From Dermanyssus gallinae (Eukaryota; Arthropoda; Arachnida; Mesostigmata; Dermanyssidae), in assembly GCA_003439945.1 (NCBI GenBank), contig QVRM01005375.1, positions 682,001 through 746,000 of the forward strand: 64,000 bases of DNA, in the 5' to 3' direction. Both the position numbers and the translations under genes were made by a program. The notes beneath the pieces were generated by a model, which had not been told where the DNA came from, made no database searches, and saw only the letters and a list, made by a program, of their open reading frames with translations. This document shows positions 24,900-36,765 of this stretch, one piece after another. Position 1 is the stretch's first letter; each line of letters starts with the position of its first letter.

Positions 24900-25870
24900 T
24901 AATTCTTGCTGTTGGAAATTCTACACGAAACTTCGTAACACGCGGCCGTGCTACACGGACGCATGCTCTACAGCTGTCGTAATTCTAAGTTTTGCTCTAT
25001 AGGTTTGTAAAGAATTGAGAAACGGTCGCTGGTACTTGCCTCTTAAGTTGTGCTAACAAACACAACTAGACATGTCTCTGTGTGACTAAGCGATCCGATG
25101 CCGACATTTTATAGACGCCAACTTATAAATCGTGATTGAATCAGCTAATGCCATCAAAAACAGCAAATTCGCAGATGAGATGTGAGCGAATAGCGAGGAC
25201 AACCTTGAAAATGCAGCGCAGTCAAAAATTAATATAGAACGGCTGATATTTAAATTGGTGACTACATATAGAAAAAAAGTCCTGCTGTGCATGTTTTAGT
25301 CAGACGTTTTATGTTTTTAATGGTTATAAAAAGACAGCGTTGCTTATTTGATTATGACAGATGGATATTCAGGTCAGGCCGTTTCGGCGATGTGATTTCA
25401 TTGCGAATGATCGCGTTTTAGACCAAGGGCCGACAATGCTTTCGCTTCGTTTTTGGCATGATTGGACAACCCACAAGGTCACCGCAACTGTATCCAATCG
25501 TTACTTAAGATGTGTATAAGATATTTAGTGTGCAGACGACGATAACCGATGATGTGTCACGTGTCGTTTGTAAGTAGGGCAAAGCCTGACTTCTGGCATT
25601 TTTGATCGCAAGTTTGATTCTTGGTGAAGGGTTGTTTCTGACGTGTCCGATATGCAAAGCGTTGAAAAAAGATGGCACGCTTTTGGTGGCGGATTGGGTT
25701 CCGCTGGCATTTCGTTTCTAGGGATTTAGTTGTAGCTACAACTCATCGGTTCTCATCTCAATCATTGTTAAGCTTGATTGGGAGCCACCTGTGTTAAGCT
25801 TGACCGGGGACCACCGCGTCTTGTAGGGGCTGATCTACAGACTCTGCATGTCTATACAGATCAGCCCGTT
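24900..25870. other. No gene seen
   Basis: Unremarkable sequence without recognisable coding or repeat features. Confidence 0.4.
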
Positions 25871-25993
25871 CTGCATCTAGGACGCCCGTGACGTAGATAG
25901 ATGAGTCTACGGCTACGATATAGTTTGCCTACATTGCTGCACACACACTTACCTACACCGCTAGGGCGGCGGCTTCTGCCACTGCTGGTTGTC

Positions 25994-26112
25994 AACAGCA
26001 ACAACAGCAACAACAACAACAACAACAACAAAAACAACAACAACAACAATAACAACAACAACACCATTAACAACAACAACAACAACAGTAACAACAACAA
26101 CAACAACAACGA
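25994..26112. repeat. (AAC)n trinucleotide array
   Basis: About 40 AAC units with a few AAT, AAA and ATT interruptions. All frames are homopolymeric. Confidence 0.9.
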
Positions 26113-26295
26113 CCACCAGCATATCTAGCACCAGCAATGCACGCTCTGGTCACCGTTCATTCAATGTGTTGTTGTGATAGTGTGTCCGCCTACCTTTCCG
26201 CCTGCCCTTTTGCGTCTCAGTCAATCGTCTATCGGTCTGTTTGTTTGTTTGTCGGCTTGGTTGCGGACCGCCGTTGCTGCTGCGAACGTCTTCAT

Positions 26296-26375
26296 CATCG
26301 TAGTAGTTATTGTGGTAGTAGCAGTAGTAGTAGTAGTAGTAGTAGTGTTGGCTGTAGTAGTCGTCGTAGTAGAAG
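26296..26375. repeat. (GTA)n trinucleotide array
   Basis: Imperfect GTA/GTT/GTC run of about 25 units. Confidence 0.8.
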
Positions 26376-26589
26376 CATGCAGGCAAGTAGGCAAGCAGGC
26401 ATGCGGGAGGGCGGGCGGTCGTTCGTCAAGTTGCTGAAGTGTTTGGATCACCAACCAATAAAGGAAGTTGGTCGGGCTCCTTTCGGCATCCTATCGGATG
26501 TTACGCTGTGTTGAGCGACGGATGCTCCACTTGCTGCTGCTGCTGCAATGTTGCTCACGTTGTCTTCAAGATGACAATACCACCGCCAC

Positions 26590-26752
26590 CGACAACAACA
26601 ACAGCAACAACAGCAACGACAACGACGATAACAACGACGATAACAACAAAAACAACGACAGCAGCAGCAACAACAACAACAGCAACAACAACAACAACAA
26701 CAACAACAGCAACAACAACAACAACGACGACAGCAGCAACAACAAAAGCTGC
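26590..26752. repeat. (AAC/ACG/AGC)n trinucleotide array
   Basis: About 50 imperfect ACA-phase units with interspersed GCA and ACG. The same region reads poly-Thr/Ala or poly-Asn/Ser. Confidence 0.9.
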
Positions 26753-26803
26753 TGAAGCTGTTTGAGCGGCGGCGGTTACGGCTCTTGCTAAAAAGGCAAG
26801 AAT

Positions 26804-26817
26804 TAGAGAGAGAGATA

Positions 26818-26869
<52 letters not shown>
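26804..26869. repeat. (GA)n followed by poly-G
   Basis: About 28 GA units then nine G bases: a long polypurine strand. Confidence 0.9.
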
Positions 26870-27763
26870 CAGTGGTGGTGGTGTTAATTAGATCGTGACC
26901 GACTGCTGGGTCGTTCGCTTCCGATCTTGCAACAAATTGTCGTCGTGAACGACTGGCTTATCTTACTATGACGACGACGACGACGACGCCAGTAACAATG
27001 AACTCGTTATTGCTGTTTGTCTATTCAGGAGTCCGCCTCCTTTTCTTCCTTCGTCTTCGTCTTCTCATTCTTCTTCTGCTGCTGCTGCGATCGTTCAAAG
27101 CATCCGTGGCAAGGCAGCGACAGCGGTATTTGCTAACGCGACAGTGTTCACGTTGAGCTTCTTCTATTTGACGCTGTTTATTGGTCTGCGCGTGTGTCCC
27201 TCCCTGTGTAGTGTGTGGGTCTATATCTGCCTGTGTGTTTATGGTTGCCTGTGTTGTTATTGTTGTCTATGACGCTGTGCGGCTGTGTGTTCGGCATTAC
27301 CTTACGTCAGCCTAGCCCTCCTGTATGTATGTCTGTCTGTCTATCTGCCCGGCCGTCTTGTTCTTTGTTTCAGTCTCGTCGGTCGATTGATTGGTTGTTC
27401 GCTCGGTTGCCCGGGGGGTGAGTGAGTCCCCCGGTGGGTTGGGGGGTGAGTGAGTGGGTGAGTGGGTCAGTCCGCACGAGGTTCATCTCGTGGCCACACT
27501 GCAGTGCCGTGGCCTACCAACCCTATTATTGAGCCGACCGCTCTGCCAGTTCCGTTGCTCGTTCCCAGTTGCCAGTCTGTCTCGGCAACGACCAACTAAT
27601 TTTGTTTCGTTTTTAAGTAGAAAAGCAGTCATGCATTCCATACGCTGGCCGCTAACAAGGCACACGTCTCGGCTCATTTGTGCTAAACAACTAAGTGTCA
27701 TTAGAGACCAAGCTAGTCTATCGCCTGCGGTATGCACACAAACGTTCATGTACACACACACAC

Positions 27764-27799
27764 ATATATATAGTATATATATATATATATATATATATA
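27764..27799. repeat. (CA)n/(TA)n compound array
   Basis: CACACA leads into TATATA with one AG break, forming the left border of the foldback element. Confidence 0.9.
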
Positions 27800-28982
27800 C
27801 GGGGTGTGGCAAACAAATCATATAAGAAATTGTAGAGCTCGTTAAAGCAATTTTTTTTCAAATGAAACATGGTCTCTGAGAAGTCTTGTTTCGGGGGGAG
27901 AGTGAAATTACTACAATTTGTGACACTAGTGTTTTTGCCCGACATAGGAGCATAAAATGTGCTGTTGCGAGACAACCAGTCCTCCAATACAAGAACTGAG
28001 CACACCGACGTATTCGTGAGTTCGGAAATTCTGCCTCCTCTGAAGAATATACAAGGCCGCTTAGAAGATGCAACACGGTCGTTTAAAAAATAATTCGCTA
28101 GAAATGAAGTTTTTTTATTAGCTTTCACGCAAAATACCTCAATATTACCCTACGATCGCGCTCGAAACTAGCACGTTCCAGCAAACACACATTTCATGGC
28201 GACCATTTTGGTACCAAACCTATGGCAATGCGAGCCGCGGTTGCGGGGAAATTAAGTTTTTTCGAAGGGCATGTCGAGATTGAGTGCATGCATGACCTAG
28301 AGTTCTTTATCTGATGGAGTAACTCATTTATGCATGCACACCATTTTGATTACTCCGCAATCACGGCTCGCATTGCCATGCATTTGGTATCAAAATGATG
28401 CGCATTCGAATGTGTTAGTTTTGAGCTGTGAGCCAGAGTAACGACTTTGAGATATTGAACGCGAAGGCCAAAAAAACTTCATTTTTTGCGAATTATTTTA
28501 TAAACGACCGCGTCGCATCTTTTGGGCTACATTATCTATTCCTCAAAAATTCTTCAAAGAATGCAGAATTTTCTCACGAATACGATGATGTGCTTAGTTT
28601 ATCTATAAAAGGACCGATTATCTCGAAATTACACATTTTATGCTCCTATGTCGTGCAACATTACCAGTGTCACGGATTTTAGTGATATTACTCTCACTTC
28701 GAAGCAAGACTCTTTAGATATCATGTTCTATTGAAAAAAACAGTTCCATTAACGAGCTCTACAATTCTTTATATCGCTCTTCAAATCTTTCTGGGACAAA
28801 GTCATTCATGCATGCACTCAATCTCGACATGCCCTCCGAAAAATCTTAATTACTCCGCAACCGCATCAATCGCATTGCCATAAGTTTAAGACCAAAATTG
28901 TCGTCATGAAATGTACGTTTGCCTGAATGTGCTAAGTTTGAGCGCTGTGAGTGGTCGTAGGGTAATGATTTTGAGGTATTTG

Positions 28983-28985
<3 letters not shown>
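27800..28985. mobile_element. Foldback (inverted-repeat) element with a third partial unit
   Basis: Left arm 27800 to about 28300 is the imperfect reverse complement of about 28320-28775. Matching blocks include the outer gagctctacaatt, the cacattttatgctcctatgtcg block, cgaattattttataaacgac, and inner gctcgcattgccat and tgcatgca. A third partial copy in the right-arm orientation occupies about 28800-28985 (gcactcaatctcgacatgcc, cgcattgccata, gtagggtaatgatt). Short frames in each arm share KKTSFxANYFxNDRVAS, but they are short and interrupted, so coding is doubtful. TA arrays lie on both sides. It could be a large MITE, a head-to-head pair of a 480-bp repeat, or an assembly of satellite units. 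No known family is recognised. Confidence 0.8.

Positions 28986-28986
<1 letters not shown>

Positions 28987-29014
<28 letters not shown>
28987..29014. repeat. (TA)n array
   Basis: Right border of the foldback element; the third unit stops exactly at it. Confidence 0.9.
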
Positions 29015-29029
29015 CTGACATCGGAAAAT

Positions 29030-31130
29030 AGAATTTCGAGTATCCGCATCTAATCACTAGATAAACGATTTACGGTCACTACGAAGAAGTCCGTTTAAGA
29101 TAAGATTCTTCAGTCCAGTAATCCCCGGAGTACACACAGTTTCCACAAACAGCAATGCGAAGTGCACTTACAACAACGCTCCAAATCATTATTTTTGAAC
29201 TAATTACAGTGGCGACTATGTGTGCGAGTGTAAACCAAATCGTGGTTAATAAAACAGCAAATGACCAACGTATTGGTACAAAGTCACAGCAAAACATATA
29301 TAGAACGTTATTGCTATATGCTGCTCCTCAACCGCTCACTGCAATCAATGTGTATGAAATATGCAATTTTTGCTCAGTCTCTCTGATTACTAAGAAACAT
29401 TATAAGTATATATATATAGACACTAGGAGAACCCGGTCTCGAATGATGGATGATTCCCCAGAAAGTATCAAAAATAATTAAGCTGGCATCAGGTGAAAAA
29501 CGGTTCTTCGACCACCCGCTTCAAGGCTGTTACTGGCTGTCCAGCGTAGTAAAGCGGTAACATTAATAGAAACTATGAAGACTTACCTTGAGGATAGTAG
29601 ACACGACTGGTAGCACGTACCCTTAAAATAGCATAATGATTGCGTATATATATTTATATACATATATACACATATATATATATATATAGTTGCAGACATA
29701 CAGATATTAAGACAGCGCAGTAGCTTTTGAGCACGTTCAGTGCCCTGATTAACTTTTTTGTTAAATTCCCAACGCAGTATAGTTACGCGGCTATTCACTG
29801 TAATTCAGATGTACCAACAGCTTGTTTAAAACGATAATATTAGTTAAGCCTGACGTCGCCCGAAAATTCTGCACGTATCAATTAAGACCTCCTCTGCAAA
29901 ATAGAACACAGCTGTTTTTAGTGAATTTACCTTCTTCTTAATTTTTCGGAAAGCTGCGCGTTTTCAACTTAGGAGCCGATAGAGATAGATACTATTGATA
30001 CTGCATGCACCATAGGACAAGCTACATTGGTGCGAGTTGACAGAAAAGCTTCGATACTTGTATTAATGGGAAAACATACGAGAGAGAACTGAAATGGATA
30101 TACTGTTGGAAAATGCCGAACATTAGGAACCAACCTCTGCAAGATCGTATGATGGCTAAAGAAAGCCGTCATAGAGATAGCCACGACGCTTGTTGAGAAA
30201 CAAAAAGTCCTAGCGACGTGGAAAATGTAATTCAGTATATCTGTTGAGTTTACCCGCCTCATTAGGTCGGGTAGCTCCATGCCCGTGGCGCGATGCGGAT
30301 GCCCGCAAGTACCTAGAATATCAGGATAAACATACATCCTATTATATATGAGCTTCAGCCGCAACGAACTACAGAAGATTTGCAGCCGTTCGAGGTCAAC
30401 TAGACAGGCTGTAAACATAATAATGTAAAACCGTAGCGTTGTAACATAATTGCCGTATCAACGAGGATATAAACGAGGATCTTCTCGCTCATTGTGCTTA
30501 AGGATGGTCTCCTCACCTCACCTCACAGGAAATTGGGGATACATACGTGCCTTTTTGTTACCGTTCTCTCTCTATCTCGCTATCCAAATATATATATATA
30601 AGAGCCCCCTATTTTGTTTTGCTCTCAAGGACCTAGTTGGTTCCATAAAGAGTCCACCAACTATATTGTACCTCGATAGCCTTCTGAGTGGTGTACCGTC
30701 ACGAAGAACATTCAACTAAAATAAAAAACTAAATTGAAACTAAAATCGGCAAAACGTGAAATGTACCTTATTGAGTCTGCGCTAGCTGATATCCAGGTGC
30801 TCCTTGACCACCTATCAGAATATAGGTTGACTAGCAATCGAGATGTGGAGCTACTAGTATCCATTGCTGATCATTCCGCGCAAGCCAATGAACGGTGAAG
30901 AAACGAAGCTGGAGATGGCCGCTATTGACTGGCCTCTCTTAGGTGCCGAGCGAAGCCGGTCTCTTCTTTCTCAGGTATTTTTTCTAAGCGCCCAGACTTA
31001 TACAGCTCCACACTACCCCACACTACCGGCCCACACTTGCAGTTGAGTACAATCCTGCAGTGGTGACCGTACGTGCGTTCCGCATTTCCCAGTTAGTCCT
31101 TTCAAAAAAAAAGCTAAGATATGGAGCTCC
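29030..31130. other. No gene established
   Basis: Contains a 150-residue minus-strand open frame (29969-30418), hydrophobic in its second half, and small TA patches near 29650-29690 and 30590-30600. No domain was recognised; see findings. Confidence 0.35.
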
Positions 31131-31139
31131 TAGCGAACA

Positions 31140-31400
31140 GACAAAGGGGGATAATTTTATTCAAAATGGGTAGCGGCAAACGACTTATACATTCTCAACG
31201 ACGGCACTGAGGCGACCTTCCGACACCACATTTACAAATAATACGTACACGTAGCACTCAATAACTCTCAGATAGCGCGAAAGATGTCAAGCTGCATGGT
31301 CCTCGTGGAGGAAATAAATCTCAGCGATCACCTCTCTGTCGAGACTCGACTAAATTTCCGAGCGATAGAGCGATCGGATCTACAGCGACGTCACCTGCTA
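31140..31400 (+). pseudogene. AP-type endonuclease fragment of a non-LTR retrotransposon
   Basis: The translated stretch reads NDLYILNDGTEATFRHH, then VALNNSQIARKMSSCMVL, then EEINLSDHLSVETRL. This matches the C-terminal half of the retrotransposon endonuclease, where NDG..TF, IDVTL.S and the catalytic/structural SDH motif follow in this order. The usual IDVTL is degenerate and a frame break lies between. It nicks target DNA in intact elements. It stands alone here; the gag-like B1 copy starts 650 bp downstream, which is the wrong order for one element. Confidence 0.6.
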
Positions 31401-32049
31401 CGGTTACAAGAACACCGACAGTGGAAACAGCTGACCCACAACGGAATGAAAATGCAGATGTTGTGGTTTTGTGGTTAAAAAAAGACCAGACAACAAACCA
31501 AAACATCAAATTCAGAGGGGCAGCGCATACGCTGTGGCTCGTCCTATCGAGGAACATCTGTTAACGTGGAGTGGGTAGCAGGGCATGCTGAAAGAGAAAC
31601 GAAACGTAAATACGCAGATCTCATGTGGTATGGTATGAGAAGCCACTGCCATAATAATACTAATAAAAATAATAATTGTTTTGCCCCCTCGATTCGACAG
31701 AGTGTACTTGTGTTCTGTCAGCTTCCATAAAACAGATTACTTTCTGAGGTTTGACTTCGGCTTTTGCAGTGATAATTGCAATTATTTGCAGTGATTGTGC
31801 ACCCGTGAGTGCCCCACGGGTGCATAGCGCACAGTGGGCGACAAGTTGGTTGCGTCTCTGAGGAATCGGATTCCTCTCGTGCTCTCCGTGCCATCAACTA
31901 TCAACTAATAGCCGGGTTCGACACCTAAGTTTGGACTTTTTTTGTTATACTGCTTTTGGTTTTCGTCACCGCAGCCGTCGTGCGTTTTCGGGTGAGGCCA
32001 ATCGGAGAAAACTCTGGATAGCCTAGATATATCTAACGGGCCAACTTTC

Positions 32050-34710
32050 GCTGGACATTAAGATGGCTTGAGCTATAGCGCAACGATAGATGCGTCGGAA
32101 GGTGGTGGTGAATTGCCTCCGGGCGTCGCCGGGTCACTAGCTGCGCTAGAAGTTTATACCCCTAGAAGCGATTTTGCTTCTGGCACCAAACGGACAAAGT
32201 GTTCACATACCGAAGCCGGCAATTACGGGCAGCCAGAGACTCACCCTGAAAATGGCTTTTCTGTGGTGATCTCACGCAGACTGATGAGTGCAATTTCTCG
32301 CGAGCAGCGTCAATTAGACAAGCTCAGGAGCAAACTTTTGTCGGGTTCTTTTAATTCCTTCAAGGTTATTCTCTGCAAAAGCTACGCAGACGGTTCAAGT
32401 TCCAGTGACTTCGCGGAATGCTTGATGCTGCGTCTCCCCAAAAAGATATACGCCATCTCACCTGGCAGCACCACATCAAGTACCAGCGGCGCAATTGTCG
32501 TGTGGGTCACCTCCGTAGAAGCCGTCAAATCTCTGTTGTAACAGACAGTTATTGGTAGAGTGTCCACATTGACTGTTTGCCCCGCCTCGACGAGTTTCAG
32601 GGCAATGATGGGAGGCATAAATGTAGCGTTTACCGACGTACGAGATTAGCTAAGTGGTGTTAGAGCTACCATCGTACTGTGCCTTACCACTTAATGCAAG
32701 TAGGTGAAGTACCACTCAGTAAGATGATTCTAACGTTTGATCGCCAACCACCAGCATCAGTGTTTCTAGGTTTCAAGGTTCATCCGGTGATACTTGAACC
32801 AGGTTAGCCAAAGTTGTGTTTTAACTGTCAGAGGGCGGGTCAATTTGCTGGCAGATGCACCCTGCGAAAGGCTTGTAAAAAGTGTGGCAAGTCAAACCAC
32901 ATGGCTGCGGAGTGTCCTATTCCCTAGAAATATGCCAACTGCAACGGGCCTCACGCGGCTGGTGTCCCTACTTATCTACGTTTAGCCTACCTTTGTGAGA
33001 AGAACCGAATTATCATAGAAGGTAGGACTCTCCGACACATGCAGACAGTTAATCCCTCAGCAGTCATCACAGAACAAGCGCAGTGCCCAGTTCCTGTAGG
33101 AGATTCTATGCGGGGCGTCACAGATGAGAAACCGTCGTACGTAGCAGTCTTGCGAGGAGCTTATTGACCCAGGCGCTCCATGTGTTATTTTGATTACGCC
33201 TCGGTGCCTTCTTCGACGCTTTCCTCGGTGCAATCCTACTAGGTATAGTAGAGTGAGCTCGGTTACTAGACCGTGGTCTTTGACACAGAGGGTTTGAAAG
33301 CATCGCGAGAAAATGGGAACATTGTACACCAAAATACCAGGGCTAATACCAGGAGGATAATATCTGTAGACGCGCCATAATCAAGATCTGAGTAGGCTAT
33401 TCCTAAACCCCGGGAAATGCGAGGTCTACGTCACGGGCCTCCATCATATGGTATCGCCGGTTATACCGTAGCTGTACCATCTCCTTCCCGGTTGCAAGAA
33501 CGCCCAGAAGAGGGACATTGAGCTCCTTGGGGTTTCTCTCTACCCAGGGGGGTTACCTGGTGCTTAAGAGACGTGAAAATAGAAGCTAAAGGTACCCGCC
33601 AGCCGTCTTCCATCTCTTTCATAGCAAAATATATCTACTGATATTGTGCTTTTCTGCAGCCCGGATCACTCACTTGCTTAAGGGGGCCAATTGTTTCGAC
33701 TTGACCGAGGACATTTGCGTCTTTAACAACTGGACCTTAAAGACACTGGAAGTGCTCCTCAACGTAAGCCTCTCATCCGACGTAGCATACTCTGCTTTCC
33801 ATATCCTTAGGTGAACTGAGAAAGCCTGACGCTGTAGCGCTGGCTGAATTTGCCGTAGTCCCCTCTATTGCTCAGGCGTTGGAAAAATCCAAGCGCTTAC
33901 TAGGAGACTCAGGTAAAAGAAATTACAATCTCACTTTGGCAGCATTATCCGACAGATTAGCCCCTCCGGTGTCATACGCACTTACAACCTTTCCCAGAAC
34001 GGCTGATCGATCACAATGCAAGAGAAGACATTTGCGCATCTCCTTGAGCAAGCTCTACACTACGATTGAAAAGGCCGGGTACGGGCGGTCTCCGCAAAAG
34101 TTGCCGGGGCCTGGTAACAGGCTCTCCTAAGTGCTCACTTAGGGACTCTACTAGATGACAACACTGCTCGAATTAGTGCTGGGCTACGCCTGGAAGCATC
34201 TCTTGTATTTCCCCATCAATGTAAATGCAGAGATCAAGTGGGGCCACAGGCACACCATGGCCCCTCTTGTGCCTTGAGCTTAGGTCGTCAAGCTCAACAC
34301 GCAACACTTGGCAGGACATTCGGCCGAGCCTTGAGATCTGACGTTTTTTAAGTGTCAAGATACAACCGTTACTGACTCAACATTACCCCTTTAATGGCCA
34401 GTGCAGAAGCGGAACATGCTGGTCATGCGTCTATGTTGGCGGAAATCAATAAGTGCAAAACGTATACAAGTATTACCTACCCTCACGACTTCTGCCCGCT
34501 AGCATTTGGGCCACTGGGGAAGAGCAGACCCAAAGACGAGTCGACAAGGCGCTCAACCGTTCGACAGGGGACACTAGCTGTCGATTACCAGACACTATCG
34601 CCGGGCATTCAGCGGGGTAATGACGCCATTGTGCGTGGAACTCTGCTAAACTGGACACGCCCGAAACTGGAGAATTTGTGACGTTTTCGTTTATTTGATC
34701 CGGTGTTTGT
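32050..34710 (+). pseudogene. Non-LTR retrotransposon copy B1 (gag-like ORF1 plus post-RT region)
   Basis: ORF1 (gag-like) covers about 32068-33180, with a stop near 32540 and others. It shows an RNA-binding-like segment (TFDRQPPASVFLGF) and two zinc knuckles. The first, 32817-32858, is Cx2Cx4Qx4C with His replaced by Gln; the second, 32874-32915, is an intact Cx2Cx4Hx4C. A third Cys/His remnant follows. The palm domain of RT is missing. The connection segment (NPGKCEVYVTGL) appears at about 33400, and ARITHLLKGANCFDL with WTLKTLEVLLNVSLSSDVAYS near 33655-33790. The post-RT domain follows from 34150 (ARISAGLRLEASL, CKC, HHG, DVF..., HDFCPLAFGPLG), ending RGNDAIVRGTLLNWTRP and a stop at 34681. 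A short 3' UTR shares tttatttgatccggtgt with B2. Stops and frameshifts throughout make it inactive. Confidence 0.85.
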
Positions 34711-34929
34711 ACCTTCATAAGGGATACAATTGTTACCTCTTACATTTAGGTAAATAATAAAAAAAGTAATAATATTTTTTTAAACATGAGTTTATTATCA
34801 TCATTATATGCATGTGTTACAATTACTAATATTCTAATTATACAACTTCTACAATAATGCTTATATTATTAATATTATTGCTCAAGTGTCGGTGACCACT
34901 CGACATCATCTTGGCGTTGTCTTTCTGCA

Positions 34930-35560
34930 GTTCACATGACACCCTCTGCCGGAGAAACGCGGTCGCACTTGGCACTTCTGGACCTCAACAAGCTTCTGCC
35001 TAAGCGCTTTTAGAAGCTTTAGTGCATCTTTGACCCAAACGCCAGATGACTCGCGCCCGAGGATGTCATTGATGGCATCGTGGCGGCCCTGCGTAGGCCG
35101 CGCCCATCCACCGTTCCACCGCATGGACATTCCTCTCTCTCTCAAACAGGGCAATGCCAAGTCTGAGGCCACCGACGGCACTGGTCGTCGGCAAGCTTAC
35201 TGCCGACGAGCTCGGACGGAGATACGTCGAGCAACGCTCCGACGTCTTGTTGGTGGATGATGAGTCCGCTGGCAGTGGTGGCCATTGCGGAGGTGCAGCT
35301 GTGTGACGAGGTAGGGAGGACGGGCAAAGCAAATTTCGTAGCCAAGCGAATGTCCATTCCACCCGGCCGGACAAGTAGACTTGCCTACGTCCGTGCGTCA
35401 TCCTCGAGCGTCAGGTCAAGAATGTTTTCCAAGGCTCTCTCCCTACCAGGATGTCGAGATCCAAGATTTCCGACACCAGAAAGAAGGCAAGTGAGGTCCG
35501 TAGTACGTACAAGACCTTTTGCACTCCCATTGCGTGCCGGAGCAGAAAAAGTCGACTAGG
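34930..35560 (-). pseudogene. Lineage B-like non-LTR fragment on the minus strand
   Basis: Read on minus in shifting frames: LLDVSPSELVGSKLADDQCR, GLRLGIALFERE, CPCGGTVDGRG, then RHDAINDILGRES and WVKDALKLLKALRQKLVEV. This follows the family order L..V.PS..VG..L.DD..R...GLRLG, then C.CG..VD..G and RH..iND.i.RaL, followed by a C-terminal segment. Frameshifts separate the blocks. It represents a subfamily distinct from B1 and in the opposite orientation, so a separate insertion. Endpoints are approximate. Confidence 0.55.
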
Positions 35561-35569
35561 GTTGAATAC

Positions 35570-36225
35570 CTACCGGACAATCAGGAGACACTCCATGGCG
35601 AATAACGAGCCGTCAAGAGCCAACTGTATCAGTACTGTTGCCATCCACAACCCCAGTGCGAGACAATGGCGTCGCTAAGCTAATAAAACGACAACAACTA
35701 TCGGGCTGGAGTGAGCTGCTGTTCGGCTTGCCATCGCCTTCATTGTTCTCAGTACCGGGCACGACAGCTTCCGTTTGCCGGCCGGATCGCTACCGCCGCC
35801 TGAGACAAGTGCCCAGTGCGGGCCGTAACAACAACAGCAATGGGAGCAACAACAACAATAGCGGTAATAAAAACAGCAACAGACGCAGGTATATTTAGCG
35901 GACTAAACGACAATATCGAAAAAGTGGTGGCAATGTTGGCCTGCTGAACCTGAGCTCATTCATAGAGCGTATGTACGTTTCTCCATGTCGATTTCCTCTA
36001 ATTTCTCCGTCCGCTTCATAGAGTTGACAACATTTGCCAAATGATCACTTCTTCAAAACTTAACCGCTAAAGTATGTTTTACAGTCTAATGTATACATGT
36101 TATGACTGTAAAATAAAGCACCTACAAATCGTGCTAGAAACCACGTGCGTTTTAGCAACGCGCTCAGTGTGAAAAATAATATTGGCTGCGATGTGGACTT
36201 CCGATCGCGTATAGTCATACGAAAA
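35570..36225. other. No gene seen
   Basis: Includes a short (AAC)n-like patch at 35826-35885; otherwise nothing recognisable. Confidence 0.4.
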
Positions 36226-36289
36226 GTATATATATATAGATATACATATATATGTGTATGTATACTCGTATATATATATATATATATAT
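36226..36289. repeat. (TA)n array, interrupted
   Basis: TATATAGATATACATATATATGTG then TATATA; left border of a 450-bp unique block. Confidence 0.85.
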
Positions 36290-36738
36290 GGCACAGGATG
36301 TCAAAAAGTAAATGGGCTGCATTTTAAAAAATTAATAGCATATTTCAATGAAACGTGGGAAATCTTATCTAAAAAATAAAAAATAACTTCACAAATATGT
36401 TTAAAGAGACGCATGTGACAATCGAGCCGCCAACGTCCCTCCGCTGTTAACACGAGACTCTACGCAGTACCATGTCGGGGTGGAGGGAGAAAACGGCTGG
36501 CGGTAACCATATTACGAACCGTGCAACAACCGATTTGGTACCAACGTGATTAACATGCGCATTTGGCTGTTTCTTTCGTTGTACATTTTGTGAAAAATTA
36601 GCCCGGCCAGTAGCATGGGTATAACAAAAATCATTAATTTCACTCTAACTCCTTAGCAAGACATGCCGACTTTTTTCAATATTTTTTTTACATAGTTTGA
36701 CGATCCCCTACAATGTGTTCTAGTCGTTTTCTAGAGCC

Positions 36739-36765
36739 GTATATATATATATATATATATATATA
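36739..36765. repeat. (TA)n array
   Basis: About 13 TA units; right border of the same 450-bp block. Confidence 0.9.

Larger units (their letters stand above)
25871..27720. other. GC-rich island with multiple trinucleotide tracts
   Basis: A 1.8-kb island with (AAC)n, (GTA)n, (AAC/ACG)n, (GA)n, G-run and TCTG-type repeats. Long frames on both strands are homopolymeric (Asn, Thr, Val, Leu), so none is called. Its composition and repeat content match the cadherin 5' flank. Confidence 0.45.

Noticed and set aside
27454..27825. 123-codon frame ending in repeated YI dipeptides
   Set aside because: The end is translated TA array and the rest has no domain.
33057..33332. Minus-strand frames over the B1 ORF1 end
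   Set aside because: Shadows of the plus-strand retroelement, which has matching domain order.
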